Shown piece by piece: positions 9,235 through 16,394 of a stretch of DNA of 61,993 bases; position 1 is the first letter of the stretch, and every line of letters starts with the position of its first letter. Below the pieces are notes generated by a model that saw only the letters and a program-made list of their open reading frames with translations, had not been told where the DNA came from and searched no databases. Position numbers and translations under genes: made by a program. Source of the DNA: Psychromonas sp. SP041 (GTDB lineage Bacteria > Pseudomonadota > Gammaproteobacteria > Enterobacterales > Psychromonadaceae); assembly GCF_000470315.2 (NCBI RefSeq), contig NZ_CBRF02000030.1:1-61993 (forward strand). The letters are read 5' to 3'.

Positions 9235-9459
9235 TTAATGCATAATAGATGATTTATTATTTTCACTGTAAAACAAGGCTTGTTCACAAATTTTTCGTTG
9301 TTTGTCACTTAACTGTAAACCGTTCTTCCAGTAACCCAGTGTTAATGCGGTGCGAAATTCTTTGCATATTTCATGAGGTAAATTTAAAGACAATTGTTCA
9401 AACAAACTTAACCACCCTATGCTCTTTTCCGATAATGTTTCATGTTTTATCCAGTTCAA
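9235..9459 (-). CDS. YeaC/DUF1315-like small protein
   Basis: A 74-residue protein whose core, EFRTALTLGYWKNGLQLSDKQRKICEQALFY, follows the DUF1315 pattern (tyrosine-led helix, LGxWxxGxxLTxxQxxxCxQA) found in E. coli YeaC. The family function is unknown. The N-terminal third differs from YeaC, so the match is partial. It is first in a likely two-gene unit with the 118-residue gene, and a strong palindrome lies 23 bp upstream of its start codon. Confidence 0.5.
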   Translation of the reverse strand: MNWIKHETLSEKSIGWLSLFEQLSLNLPHEICKEFRTALTLGYWKNGLQLSDKQRKICEQALFYSENNKSSIMH

Positions 9460-9481
9460 TGAATTATTAACAAAACACTAA

Positions 9482-9502
9482 TGCAATTGATTATCATTTG
9501 CA
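9482..9502. promoter_or_regulatory. 21-bp near-perfect palindrome upstream of the YeaC-like gene
   Basis: The site reads TGCAA, T, TGAT, T, ATCA, T, TTGCA: perfectly symmetric except for one pair (T/T) and the central base. It lies 23-43 bp upstream of the start at 9459, where an operator would overlap the promoter. Its right half (ATTATCATTT) resembles half a Fur box, but the spacing is not that of Fur. Confidence 0.4.
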
Positions 9503-9710
9503 AATGTTTTTTGGTTAATCAACTAAGCCAGAAGAGAAAGACAATAGAAGTGTGAGCGTTATAAGCATTGCATGAAACTAAAGATAGAATATCAAAAGGC
9601 ATAATAAGAAGTGAAGTTGGGACAGTAGTTATAGGGTTAAAGTTGAAGTTAAGGTTAGGGTTTAAAAGATCAGTAAGAGATGAAAAAATTCCACCTCTTA
9701 CATTAAAATA

Positions 9711-10580
9711 TTATGCTTCTAATGCCATTGAAGCCATTTTCATCGTACTTTCAAAAGACTCACAGCCAGCAATAAATAAGCCGTTATGACAAAACATTGC
9801 GTCATCAATGCCAGTCACATCTTTAAGTGCTTCATCAGACAGTCCAGCCCAAGGAGCAGGTAATGACTTTCTATCTTCAAATGATCCAGGCTCAACAGGA
9901 ACCGTTTGAATTCTCCATTGCCCTGTTGATGAAGGATAAACCATATACAGCGCTTCTTTAGATAAAGCGTGTACCGTTCTTTTCCAAGGAATGTATTTTT
10001 CTAACACAATCACTCTTGCGTCTTCTGCATTATCAATCGCGGCTGCCACGATTGTTTTCGCACTAATACCACCACTCGCAGAAGCAATAAATCGAGCTAA
10101 TACACGTGATGCAAATTCAACGGCTTCATCAAAACAAGTATCAAAATGACTGTCTTCTTGCCAAGTAGGGTTAAACATTGAAATAGTTTGACTCAAGCTA
10201 ATACCTTGAGCAACACCTTCAACATGACCGCAATCAATCGCATCGATGGTAGACACTAAACCTGAATCAATAGATTTAGCGAGGTCTTCGTTTCCTTCAC
10301 AGATCTCAACACCATATTTCTGCCAAATAAGGCCGAATGATGAATACGGAATACCATTTTCACGCTGACCAGCACCGCCACGTTGATGATGATCAAAACG
10401 TCCTGCATCAGCGTCATATATTCCACCAACATCGATCACAAGATCCGCTTTATTAATCACTTCTAAATCACGTGTACGTATCAGATTAATAGAAGGAAAA
10501 ATATTTTTAAGAGCTGCGATGCTAAAAACATCATCAGCATGAAAGTTACCGTTATGCGTTGCTATAGTTGTTTGAGTCAT
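9711..10580 (-). CDS. MYG1 family protein (DHH-like phosphoesterase/exonuclease)
   Basis: A 289-residue member of the MYG1 (UPF0160) family. The signature ATHNGNFHADDVFSIAAL is at the N terminus and DVGGIYDADAGRFDHHQRGG follows at about 50-70; these histidines and aspartates form the metal site of the DHH-like fold. Eukaryotic MYG1 is a 3'-5' RNA exonuclease of nucleus and mitochondria; bacterial members have no settled role. The length is close to that of other bacterial homologues. The start has only a weak ribosome-binding site, but the family motif begins at residue 5, which supports it. Confidence 0.9.
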   Translation of the reverse strand: MTQTTIATHNGNFHADDVFSIAALKNIFPSINLIRTRDLEVINKADLVIDVGGIYDADAGRFDHHQRGGAGQRENGIPYSSFGLIWQKYGVEICEGNEDLAKSIDSGLVSTIDAIDCGHVEGVAQGISLSQTISMFNPTWQEDSHFDTCFDEAVEFASRVLARFIASASGGISAKTIVAAAIDNAEDARVIVLEKYIPWKRTVHALSKEALYMVYPSSTGQWRIQTVPVEPGSFEDRKSLPAPWAGLSDEALKDVTGIDDAMFCHNGLFIAGCESFESTMKMASMALEA

Positions 10581-10923
10581 TTTTTATGTCATTTTAGAAA
10601 GAGATAAGAAGTAGTCACGAATGTTGAATTGATGGTTTTTAAATAGTTAATAAATAAAAATTACAAAGTGGATTCTATACTATGATAGCTAACAAAAACA
10701 GGCAGCATTGTTAATCAACAAAGATGCTTTAAATAAGCCGTTATTTTAATCGCTATATGAACAATGGTTTATTCAAATAGCAGTGAAAGTAAACCAGTAT
10801 TCAAGCATCTTCTTATAAACCTTTATTCAATAACTTAAAACGAGATGAGCATAGCGCTTTTATCCTGTTTAAAAACGATAAATCGAGTAAGATAAGCACC
10901 TTAATTTTATCAAGGAGTTACAA
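10581..10923. other. intergenic region between divergent genes
   Basis: 343 bp with no gene. It should carry the promoters of the MYG1 gene (minus) and the 194-residue gene (plus). No clear operator or terminator is seen. Confidence 0.4.
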
Positions 10924-11508
10924 ATGAATATGCTGGATGAGGTAATTAAGATCCTAACGTATTACCATGGGGAAAATAACTTTAACATGAACCCTCTTGT
11001 ACCACGTGAAATCGAGCATTATGCACGTGCGGTACTAGACATTCCCGATGATGAATATGTATTGGCAGCAATGCGAACCTCTTTTACTCAGTTCCATAGA
11101 GGTTTAATCATTGGTCGTGATGCGCTTTATTGGAAGAATGATCATAAAATTGAAACTACCGTTAATAAACTAACGTGGAAAGAATTAAGTGAACGTAAAA
11201 GTCAATTCCGTCCTCGCCGTAGAATTGTTGAATTAGGTGATGGCGCCGTCTTTGATAATATAGGTTCACACAACAAACCTAGTACTATCGTTAATCTACT
11301 TGATTTGTTAATCGATAAATATGAATCCCAAGAAGGCGAAAATGATGGGTTCATTTTCGATGAAGAAAGTTTAACGGATATGATACGTGCAATCCCAGAG
11401 AACAAAAAAGAAATTAAAGCAGAAAGTGCTGCTAGTTCAGCAGATGCTGAAACAGTCAGTTTTATGTCGATTATTAGCAGTTTATTGAAAAAGTTAGTAG
11501 GTAAATAG
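10924..11508 (+). CDS. conserved-looking cytoplasmic protein, unknown
   Basis: A 194-residue protein with a good ribosome-binding site (AAGGAG, 7 bp upstream). No signal peptide is present. Residues about 50-120 (FTQFHRGLIIGRDALYWKND...RPRRRIVELGDGAVFDNIG) alternate short hydrophobic strands in a way that resembles a PH-like or SH3-like beta domain. The C terminus ends in an amphipathic or weakly hydrophobic helix (FMSIISSLLKKLVGK) that could touch a membrane. Family not recognised. Confidence 0.6.
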   Translation: MNMLDEVIKILTYYHGENNFNMNPLVPREIEHYARAVLDIPDDEYVLAAMRTSFTQFHRGLIIGRDALYWKNDHKIETTVNKLTWKELSERKSQFRPRRRIVELGDGAVFDNIGSHNKPSTIVNLLDLLIDKYESQEGENDGFIFDEESLTDMIRAIPENKKEIKAESAASSADAETVSFMSIISSLLKKLVGK

Positions 11509-11633
11509 TTTAATAATTGAATAGGTAAATAGATAAATAGATAAATAGCAGTCAGATTGATTTAAAAAAGTAATTAGCTGTCGAGATAAAAAGTAATTAA
11601 TGTTTCTCTAATCATTGCGTTTATTTAAAAATC

Positions 11634-11655
11634 CCCCTCTATTTACATAGAGGGG
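11634..11655. terminator. bidirectional terminator
   Basis: CCCCTCTA (11634-11641) and TAGAGGGG (11648-11655) form a perfect 8-bp stem with a 6-nt loop, between the convergent 194-residue gene (plus) and the exporter gene (minus). A-rich sequence precedes it and the T tract after it is modest. Confidence 0.7.
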
Positions 11656-11717
11656 TTATCCTCAACAAAGTATAAGCCCACGTCAATAAGTACTTAACTT
11701 CTTTTCTAATACTGTCT

Positions 11718-12908
11718 TTACACTTGCTCTTCTAAATCAGAAGCTAATTGTGGTTGAGAGCGATAAGTCGCTCCAAGAAGCGCAATTAGCGTTACGGTCA
11801 TCATAATTAATACAATTGGCCACAATGAATCATGGCTTAATATTGCCGCAACAGCACTAACAACAGCACCTAATATGTATTGTGTCGCTCCTAACGTTGC
11901 AGCCGCAATGCCAGCATTCTTCCCAAAGTAATGCATAAAACAGGCACTAGCGTTAGGTATAACGCCGCCAATTGTTGCAGTCGTAAGTACAAAACCTGCC
12001 ACAGTAAACCATAAATTATCAGGAAAAAAGACAGTCGCAATAACTAAAACAGCAATACCAATTAACTGCACGCTTAAGAATAATGTTAATAATTGATTTG
12101 GCTCATAACGATGTAATAAATGATGATTAATTCTATTCACAATCGATACACCCAATACATTTAAAATTAATAAGCCTGAAAAGAAAGTTTCGCTCACTTG
12201 AAAATGTTCTATGTAAGCAAAAGGTGCATTGGTTAAAAATGTCATTAACACAGAGAAACAAAAGCCTTGTGCCACTAAATAGCCTAATGCCCTTTTTTCT
12301 TTAAAGACACTTAAATAACCACCGCCTTTAATGTTATTAGTCGCTTTAACGTCTTTTGGCATAATAATCACAACCGCGATTGTAACAATGACTCCCACTA
12401 CGGATAATGAAGTAAAAATCCACTCCCAATTTAATGCTTTTAAAATAAGAGTTCCCACAGAAGGTGCAATAGAAGGTGCCAACATAGTGATCAGCATAAT
12501 TAATGAAAACAACCGAGCTGAATCTTTGCCAACTGTATTATCACGGATAATAGCAGGCACTCCAACCACAGCAACACCACCACCGATGGCTTGAATAATT
12601 CGAACCACCCATAGCATTTCTAAAGAAGTCGCGTACGGAATAAAAAAACTAGCAATACTGAATATGACAAGTCCCAGTACAATAATCGATTTACGACCAA
12701 AGCGATCTGATAATGGCCCACCCATTAACTGCCCTATTGCTAAACCGAAAATATAAAGGCTAACCGTAATGGATACCATCGAGATATCTGTATTTAAATC
12801 TTTTGCCATCACTGGAATCGCAGATAAGTATCCATCTGTAGCAAATGGAGTTAATGCAGAAATACCCGCTAATAAAAATAATAATGGTGCTGATATATAT
12901 TTGTTCAT
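11718..12908 (-). CDS. Bcr/CflA-type multidrug MFS exporter
   Basis: Start chosen at 12908 (MNKYISAPLLF...), 8 codons inside the longest frame, because AAGAGG lies 4 bp upstream. The 396-residue product has 12 predicted membrane helices. The motif A-like segment GGPLSDRFGRKSIIVLGL follows TM2, and AIGGGVAVVGVPAIIRD matches the antiporter motif C region of Bcr/CflA drug:proton exporters (bicyclomycin, chloramphenicol and florfenicol types). It sits in the inner membrane. It is divergent from a MarR regulator, with two similar palindromes in the shared promoter region, so it is probably repressed by that regulator. Substrate unknown. Confidence 0.9.
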   Translation of the reverse strand: MNKYISAPLLFLLAGISALTPFATDGYLSAIPVMAKDLNTDISMVSITVSLYIFGLAIGQLMGGPLSDRFGRKSIIVLGLVIFSIASFFIPYATSLEMLWVVRIIQAIGGGVAVVGVPAIIRDNTVGKDSARLFSLIMLITMLAPSIAPSVGTLILKALNWEWIFTSLSVVGVIVTIAVVIIMPKDVKATNNIKGGGYLSVFKEKRALGYLVAQGFCFSVLMTFLTNAPFAYIEHFQVSETFFSGLLILNVLGVSIVNRINHHLLHRYEPNQLLTLFLSVQLIGIAVLVIATVFFPDNLWFTVAGFVLTTATIGGVIPNASACFMHYFGKNAGIAAATLGATQYILGAVVSAVAAILSHDSLWPIVLIMMTVTLIALLGATYRSQPQLASDLEEQV

Positions 12909-12968
12909 AAAACCTCTTAACTCACTTTGCATTTATCGATTAAACTGTTTGCTTATTGATTCTATTTT

Positions 12969-13016
12969 GCTTTCTAGAAAGCTAATAATAAGTGTATTTT
13001 ACCTTTCTAGCAAGGT
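12969..13016. promoter_or_regulatory. paired palindromic operators between exporter and MarR gene
   Basis: GCTTTCTAGAAAGC (12969-12982) is a perfect 14-bp palindrome. ACCTTTCTAGCAAGGT (13001-13016) is a 16-bp palindrome with one mismatched pair. Both share the core CTTTCTAG and their centres lie 33 bp apart, close to three helical turns. They fall in the 136-bp gap between divergent starts, as expected for MarR autoregulation and exporter repression. Confidence 0.7.
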
Positions 13017-13044
13017 ATATTGAATAAGTAAAAGAGGTAACCTT

Positions 13045-13536
13045 ATGATCAAACGAACACCTGTTAGTGAAATATTAATTAAAACCAAAAATAATTGGCC
13101 CGATTCAAATGAAGGTTTATCACCTGAAATATTACGTATTCATAGAATTAGCACTTATTTACACCGTAATCTTGAACAAGTATTAAGTCATTACACTATA
13201 CAGCCGGCTGAATTTTCTGTACTAGAAACACTAAGGAAAGAAGCCCAGCCGCATTGCTTAACACCCACAGAGTTATCTACTGCTATGTTGTTCAGTTCAG
13301 GCGGGTTAACTAAAGTATTAAATCGTCTCACCGAGGCTGGTTTGATCATACGTATTGATAACCCTAACGATAAACGCGGAAGACTCGTTCAATTAACAGA
13401 AACCGGTAAGCGCTTAATTGATAAAGTTATTGTCGAATTACATACTGATGAACAAAAAAGAATGTCAATATTAAGCGAAAATGAAAAAACACAATTAAAT
13501 ACGTTATTAGAAAAAATCATCAATGTTTGGGAGTAA
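13045..13536 (+). CDS. MarR family transcriptional regulator
   Basis: A 163-residue winged-helix regulator. The recognition region LTPTELSTAMLFSSGGLTKVLNRLTEAGLI is followed by the wing motif DNPNDKRGRLVQLTETGK, both classic for MarR. N- and C-terminal helices would form the dimer interface. GAGG precedes the ATG by 7 bp. It is divergent from the Bcr/CflA exporter and probably binds the two CTTTCTAG palindromes at 12969-13016, releasing them when a drug-like ligand binds. The ligand is unknown. Confidence 0.95.
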   Translation: MIKRTPVSEILIKTKNNWPDSNEGLSPEILRIHRISTYLHRNLEQVLSHYTIQPAEFSVLETLRKEAQPHCLTPTELSTAMLFSSGGLTKVLNRLTEAGLIIRIDNPNDKRGRLVQLTETGKRLIDKVIVELHTDEQKRMSILSENEKTQLNTLLEKIINVWE

Positions 13537-13666
13537 CTTAATGGAGCATAACTTAATGTACCTGACCTAATAAAAGTAAGTTGATGTAAAGTAAAGCAAT
13601 AAAAATAAAATGATATGAGTAAATATCAACTTTAAAACCAATGAAATAAATCAAGAAGAGAGATTT

Positions 13667-14398
13667 ATGAAAAGAATAGACTTAAGTAATACGGTGTTAT
13701 TCGCAGCAGTCATTTGTCTGTTAATCGCGGCATTAATGGTATTTGGATCTTCAATTGGCTTATGGGAGCCCATTGTCGGTTTTGGTGCAAGTAGAAGCTA
13801 TAACAATATATTAGGTTATATCGTCATTGTTTCGGCAACCATTTCATTAGTATTCACTCTATATGGTAAGCAATTTAAATCAGCGGTAAAGTCATTAATA
13901 GCGTTGGTATTAGGGTTAATGATCTTAGGTCCAGCGATAGCGAATATTATAAATGAACCAACACGTTATCCGCCTATTCACGATATTACGACTGATACTC
14001 AAACACCACCGCAGTTCATCTTTTTAACTGATCAACGTCCAGGTTCAAAAAATACCTTAGTGTATGGTGGCGAAGAAATTGCTCAACAACAATTAAAAGC
14101 GTTTCCTAATATTAAACCACTTATCTCTAACCTCTCTGCTGGACAGGCCTATGATAAAGCGGTAACAATTGCAAATTCAATGGGTTGGCAGATTGTCGCT
14201 AAAAACGCAGATCTATATACTCTCGAAGCAACAGCAAGAACTGCATTTTTTAATTTTGCAGATGACGTTGTTATCAGAGTATCACCCGAAGAAAGCGGTA
14301 GTCGTATTGATATTAGAAGTGTCTCTCGTATTGGACGTGGTGACAGAGGTGTTAATGCAAAACGTATTACTGAATTTACAAAAAAATTCTCTAACTAA
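13667..14398 (+). CDS. membrane-anchored DUF1499 protein
   Basis: A 243-residue protein. The first about 95 residues hold three hydrophobic segments (about 9-29, 45-65 and 74-92). The rest is a DUF1499 domain (NEPTRYPPIHDITTDTQTPP at its start, then an alpha/beta region ending SGSRIDIRSVSRIGRGDRGVN, the typical DUF1499 C-terminal block). The family is widespread in Proteobacteria and of unknown function. It follows the marR gene by 130 bp on the same strand, but a separate promoter is likely. The start has AAGAGAG 8 bp upstream. Confidence 0.88.
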   Translation: MKRIDLSNTVLFAAVICLLIAALMVFGSSIGLWEPIVGFGASRSYNNILGYIVIVSATISLVFTLYGKQFKSAVKSLIALVLGLMILGPAIANIINEPTRYPPIHDITTDTQTPPQFIFLTDQRPGSKNTLVYGGEEIAQQQLKAFPNIKPLISNLSAGQAYDKAVTIANSMGWQIVAKNADLYTLEATARTAFFNFADDVVIRVSPEESGSRIDIRSVSRIGRGDRGVNAKRITEFTKKFSN

Positions 14399-14923
14399 CT
14401 GCTAATTAAAATCTAATTACATACAAAAATGGTTACGCTAACCGTGGCCATTTATCTCATGTAATTAAAATAATTACCTAAACCATAAAACAGCGAAGAT
14501 AATATTCATTTAATCATCATGTTAATAACTGACCTCATCTCTGGATAAGCAAAGCGATACAACACCGCTATGTCCGCAGATTTCTACGTTAAATTATCTA
14601 TCAATAATTCGCCTTGAACTACGTAAAACTAACCGCTATCTATAATAAAAAATATAACTTTATGGTTTTAAATATAATTCCACTTTCATTAATCAGAATT
14701 GAGGTTAACTATAGTTGTGATGGCTCTTACTTAACTTGTAGAAAGTCACCTTTTACATAGTCATCTTCGCTATATAACACCATATAGCGCATCGATCATT
14801 CTTATATTATTAAACATTTATTTTTATCGCATTAATCAATATAAACAATCTGATATAATCCAGTTAAGATCAATATAAAACTTAAACTCATTAAAATAAA
14901 TTATTTTTATCACAGGAAAAATT
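14399..14923. other. intergenic region with dispersed repeat copy 2
   Basis: 525 bp without a supported gene. CAGAATTGAGGTTAACTA at 14694-14711 repeats exactly the string at 114-131; AATTCC again lies shortly upstream. The rest is AT-rich and featureless to my reading. Confidence 0.45.
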
Positions 14924-15709
14924 ATGTTCAAAAAACTTATGATCGTAACAACAGTAACTATGTTGACAGCTTGTAGCGTAATAAAAGATTACGTAAAACA
15001 ACCGGATGTTAACTATAAGTCATTTGCGATTGGTGAAGTGTCGATGGACCGTATTGAGCTTAACCCGACATTTAATATTGTAAACGGTAATGCATTTTCG
15101 TTACCGATAAATAGCGTGACTTATGAACTTTCATTAAACGATGAAAAGATGTTAGATGGTGAAACTGATGCCATTGGTACATTACCTGCAAATGGAAACA
15201 AAGATGTTAGTCTGTCACTTGCTTTAACAAAAGAAACATTAACATCTTTACAGCAGCTTTTATTTAAAGAAAGAAAACTAGATTATCAGATTAAAGGTAA
15301 TGTAAATTCATTAGGTATAGCGATTCCTTTTGAACGTTCTGCAACCATCTATATCCCAGAAGTTTCAATTGCCGATCTTAAGGTTGTAAACGCAAGCTTT
15401 AGCCAATTAGATATTATATTAAGTGTGGATGTTGATAATCAAAATGATTTCAGTTTGCCGTTAGATGATGTTAATTACTCTGTGTCTTCGAAAGGTAGTG
15501 AGTTATTTAAAGGCGCATTAAGTAGCCAAAAAATAACGAAAGGTAAAAGTAACCTTCAATTACCATTAACTATTAAACCAAGTGATATGTTCAGTAATGT
15601 CTTCGCATTATTGTTGAGCCCTGAGTTACCATTACACTTTGAAATTACATCACCGTTGTTTACAAAGTCTTATGATCAAACAATTAACTTATCGTCATTT
15701 ATTCGTTAA
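14924..15709 (+). CDS. LEA_2/WHy-domain lipoprotein
   Basis: A 261-residue lipoprotein: signal peptide with lipobox LTAC and lipidated Cys17. Two LEA type 2 (WHy) domains follow, about 30-140 and 145-258. Each begins with a strand like IELNPTFNIVNGNAFSLPI or LDIILSVDVDNQNDFSLPL, the N-x-N-x-F-x-LP motif typical of WHy. Residue 18 is Ser, not Asp, so sorting to the outer membrane is expected if the Lol rule holds. WHy proteins are linked to desiccation and cold tolerance, but the bacterial role is not settled. A hairpin terminator follows directly. Confidence 0.88.
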   Translation: MFKKLMIVTTVTMLTACSVIKDYVKQPDVNYKSFAIGEVSMDRIELNPTFNIVNGNAFSLPINSVTYELSLNDEKMLDGETDAIGTLPANGNKDVSLSLALTKETLTSLQQLLFKERKLDYQIKGNVNSLGIAIPFERSATIYIPEVSIADLKVVNASFSQLDIILSVDVDNQNDFSLPLDDVNYSVSSKGSELFKGALSSQKITKGKSNLQLPLTIKPSDMFSNVFALLLSPELPLHFEITSPLFTKSYDQTINLSSFIR

Positions 15710-15717
15710 GTAACAAA

Positions 15718-15755
15718 ATAACCAGAGAGTGTCGATATTGCAGCTCTCTGGTTAT
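15718..15755 (+). terminator. terminator of the LEA_2 lipoprotein gene
   Basis: ATAACCAGAGAG (15718-15729) and CTCTCTGGTTAT (15744-15755) form a perfect 12-bp stem with a 14-nt loop, 9 bp after the stop. The T run after it is weak. Confidence 0.65.
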
Positions 15756-15880
15756 ATAGTTGTATGGTGATGGCAGTATGAAATCACTAAACCGACTAAA
15801 CATAGCTTATCAACCTACCTCTCGCTCAAACGAACATCTACTAACAACGATAAAACATCTAGCAGATTCAGGTATCCCAT

Positions 15881-16042
15881 TCTTTGCTTCATAAAGGGAA
15901 CCACCATTAAAGCATTAACCTCATTTAGTTAAATCTTCGACAGATGATTAACAGAGTGAATCTTCGAAAGGCCTCAACTTACATCTTGAAATAAATCATT
16001 TTTCTGCGCAGATTTAGATCACTTATTTAATATAATTGGTAT
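15881..16042. repeat. degenerate copy of the MITE at 54215-54376
   Basis: The right end TAGATCACTTATTTAA...ATTGGTAT (16015-16042) matches the MITE right terminal repeat with few changes. CATAAAGGGAACCACCATT and TTTTTCTGCGCAGATTTAGA match internal parts of it in the same order. The left terminal repeat is not recognisable. The surrounding 685-bp gap (15710-16394) otherwise holds only the terminator and the heptamer repeat. Confidence 0.5.
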
Positions 16043-16072
16043 TAATTGAGTTAATAAATAATAAGAACAACA

Positions 16073-16114
16073 TAAAGTATAAAGTATGAAGTATGAAGTA
16101 TGAAGTATGAAGTA
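16073..16114. repeat. six tandem heptamers T(A/G)AAGTA
   Basis: Two TAAAGTA units are followed by four TGAAGTA units without interruption, in the gap downstream of the EAL gene. It is probably a slippage repeat, and no function can be read from it. Confidence 0.8.
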
Positions 16115-16394
16115 TGAACGTTAAGTTTCACGCGCACTTATGTTAAGAGTAAAAAGCTCAACTCAGTTAGAATAAAATCATAAATTAAGCTGGTGCTTAA
16201 CTTAAGATGTTAATGAAAAATAAACCCTTTCACCCGAAAAAATAAAGCGGTTGTTTATTATGATAGCTATAGTCATGCCAATGGTCATAGCAATAAACAG
16301 TAACATCAGTCAGCTTGCACAAAAGAGCCATATAATGCCAGGCTTCATGGCTAACGTTCAGCGTTATACTCTATGACCTATACCTTAATTTTCA

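Noticed and set aside
9568-9789. 73-residue plus-strand frame
   Set aside because: No ribosome-binding site, low-complexity Lys/Leu/Arg pattern, and it overlaps the end of the MYG1 gene.
12769-13023. 84-residue plus-strand frame
   Set aside because: It is antisense to the exporter start and runs through the MarR operators.
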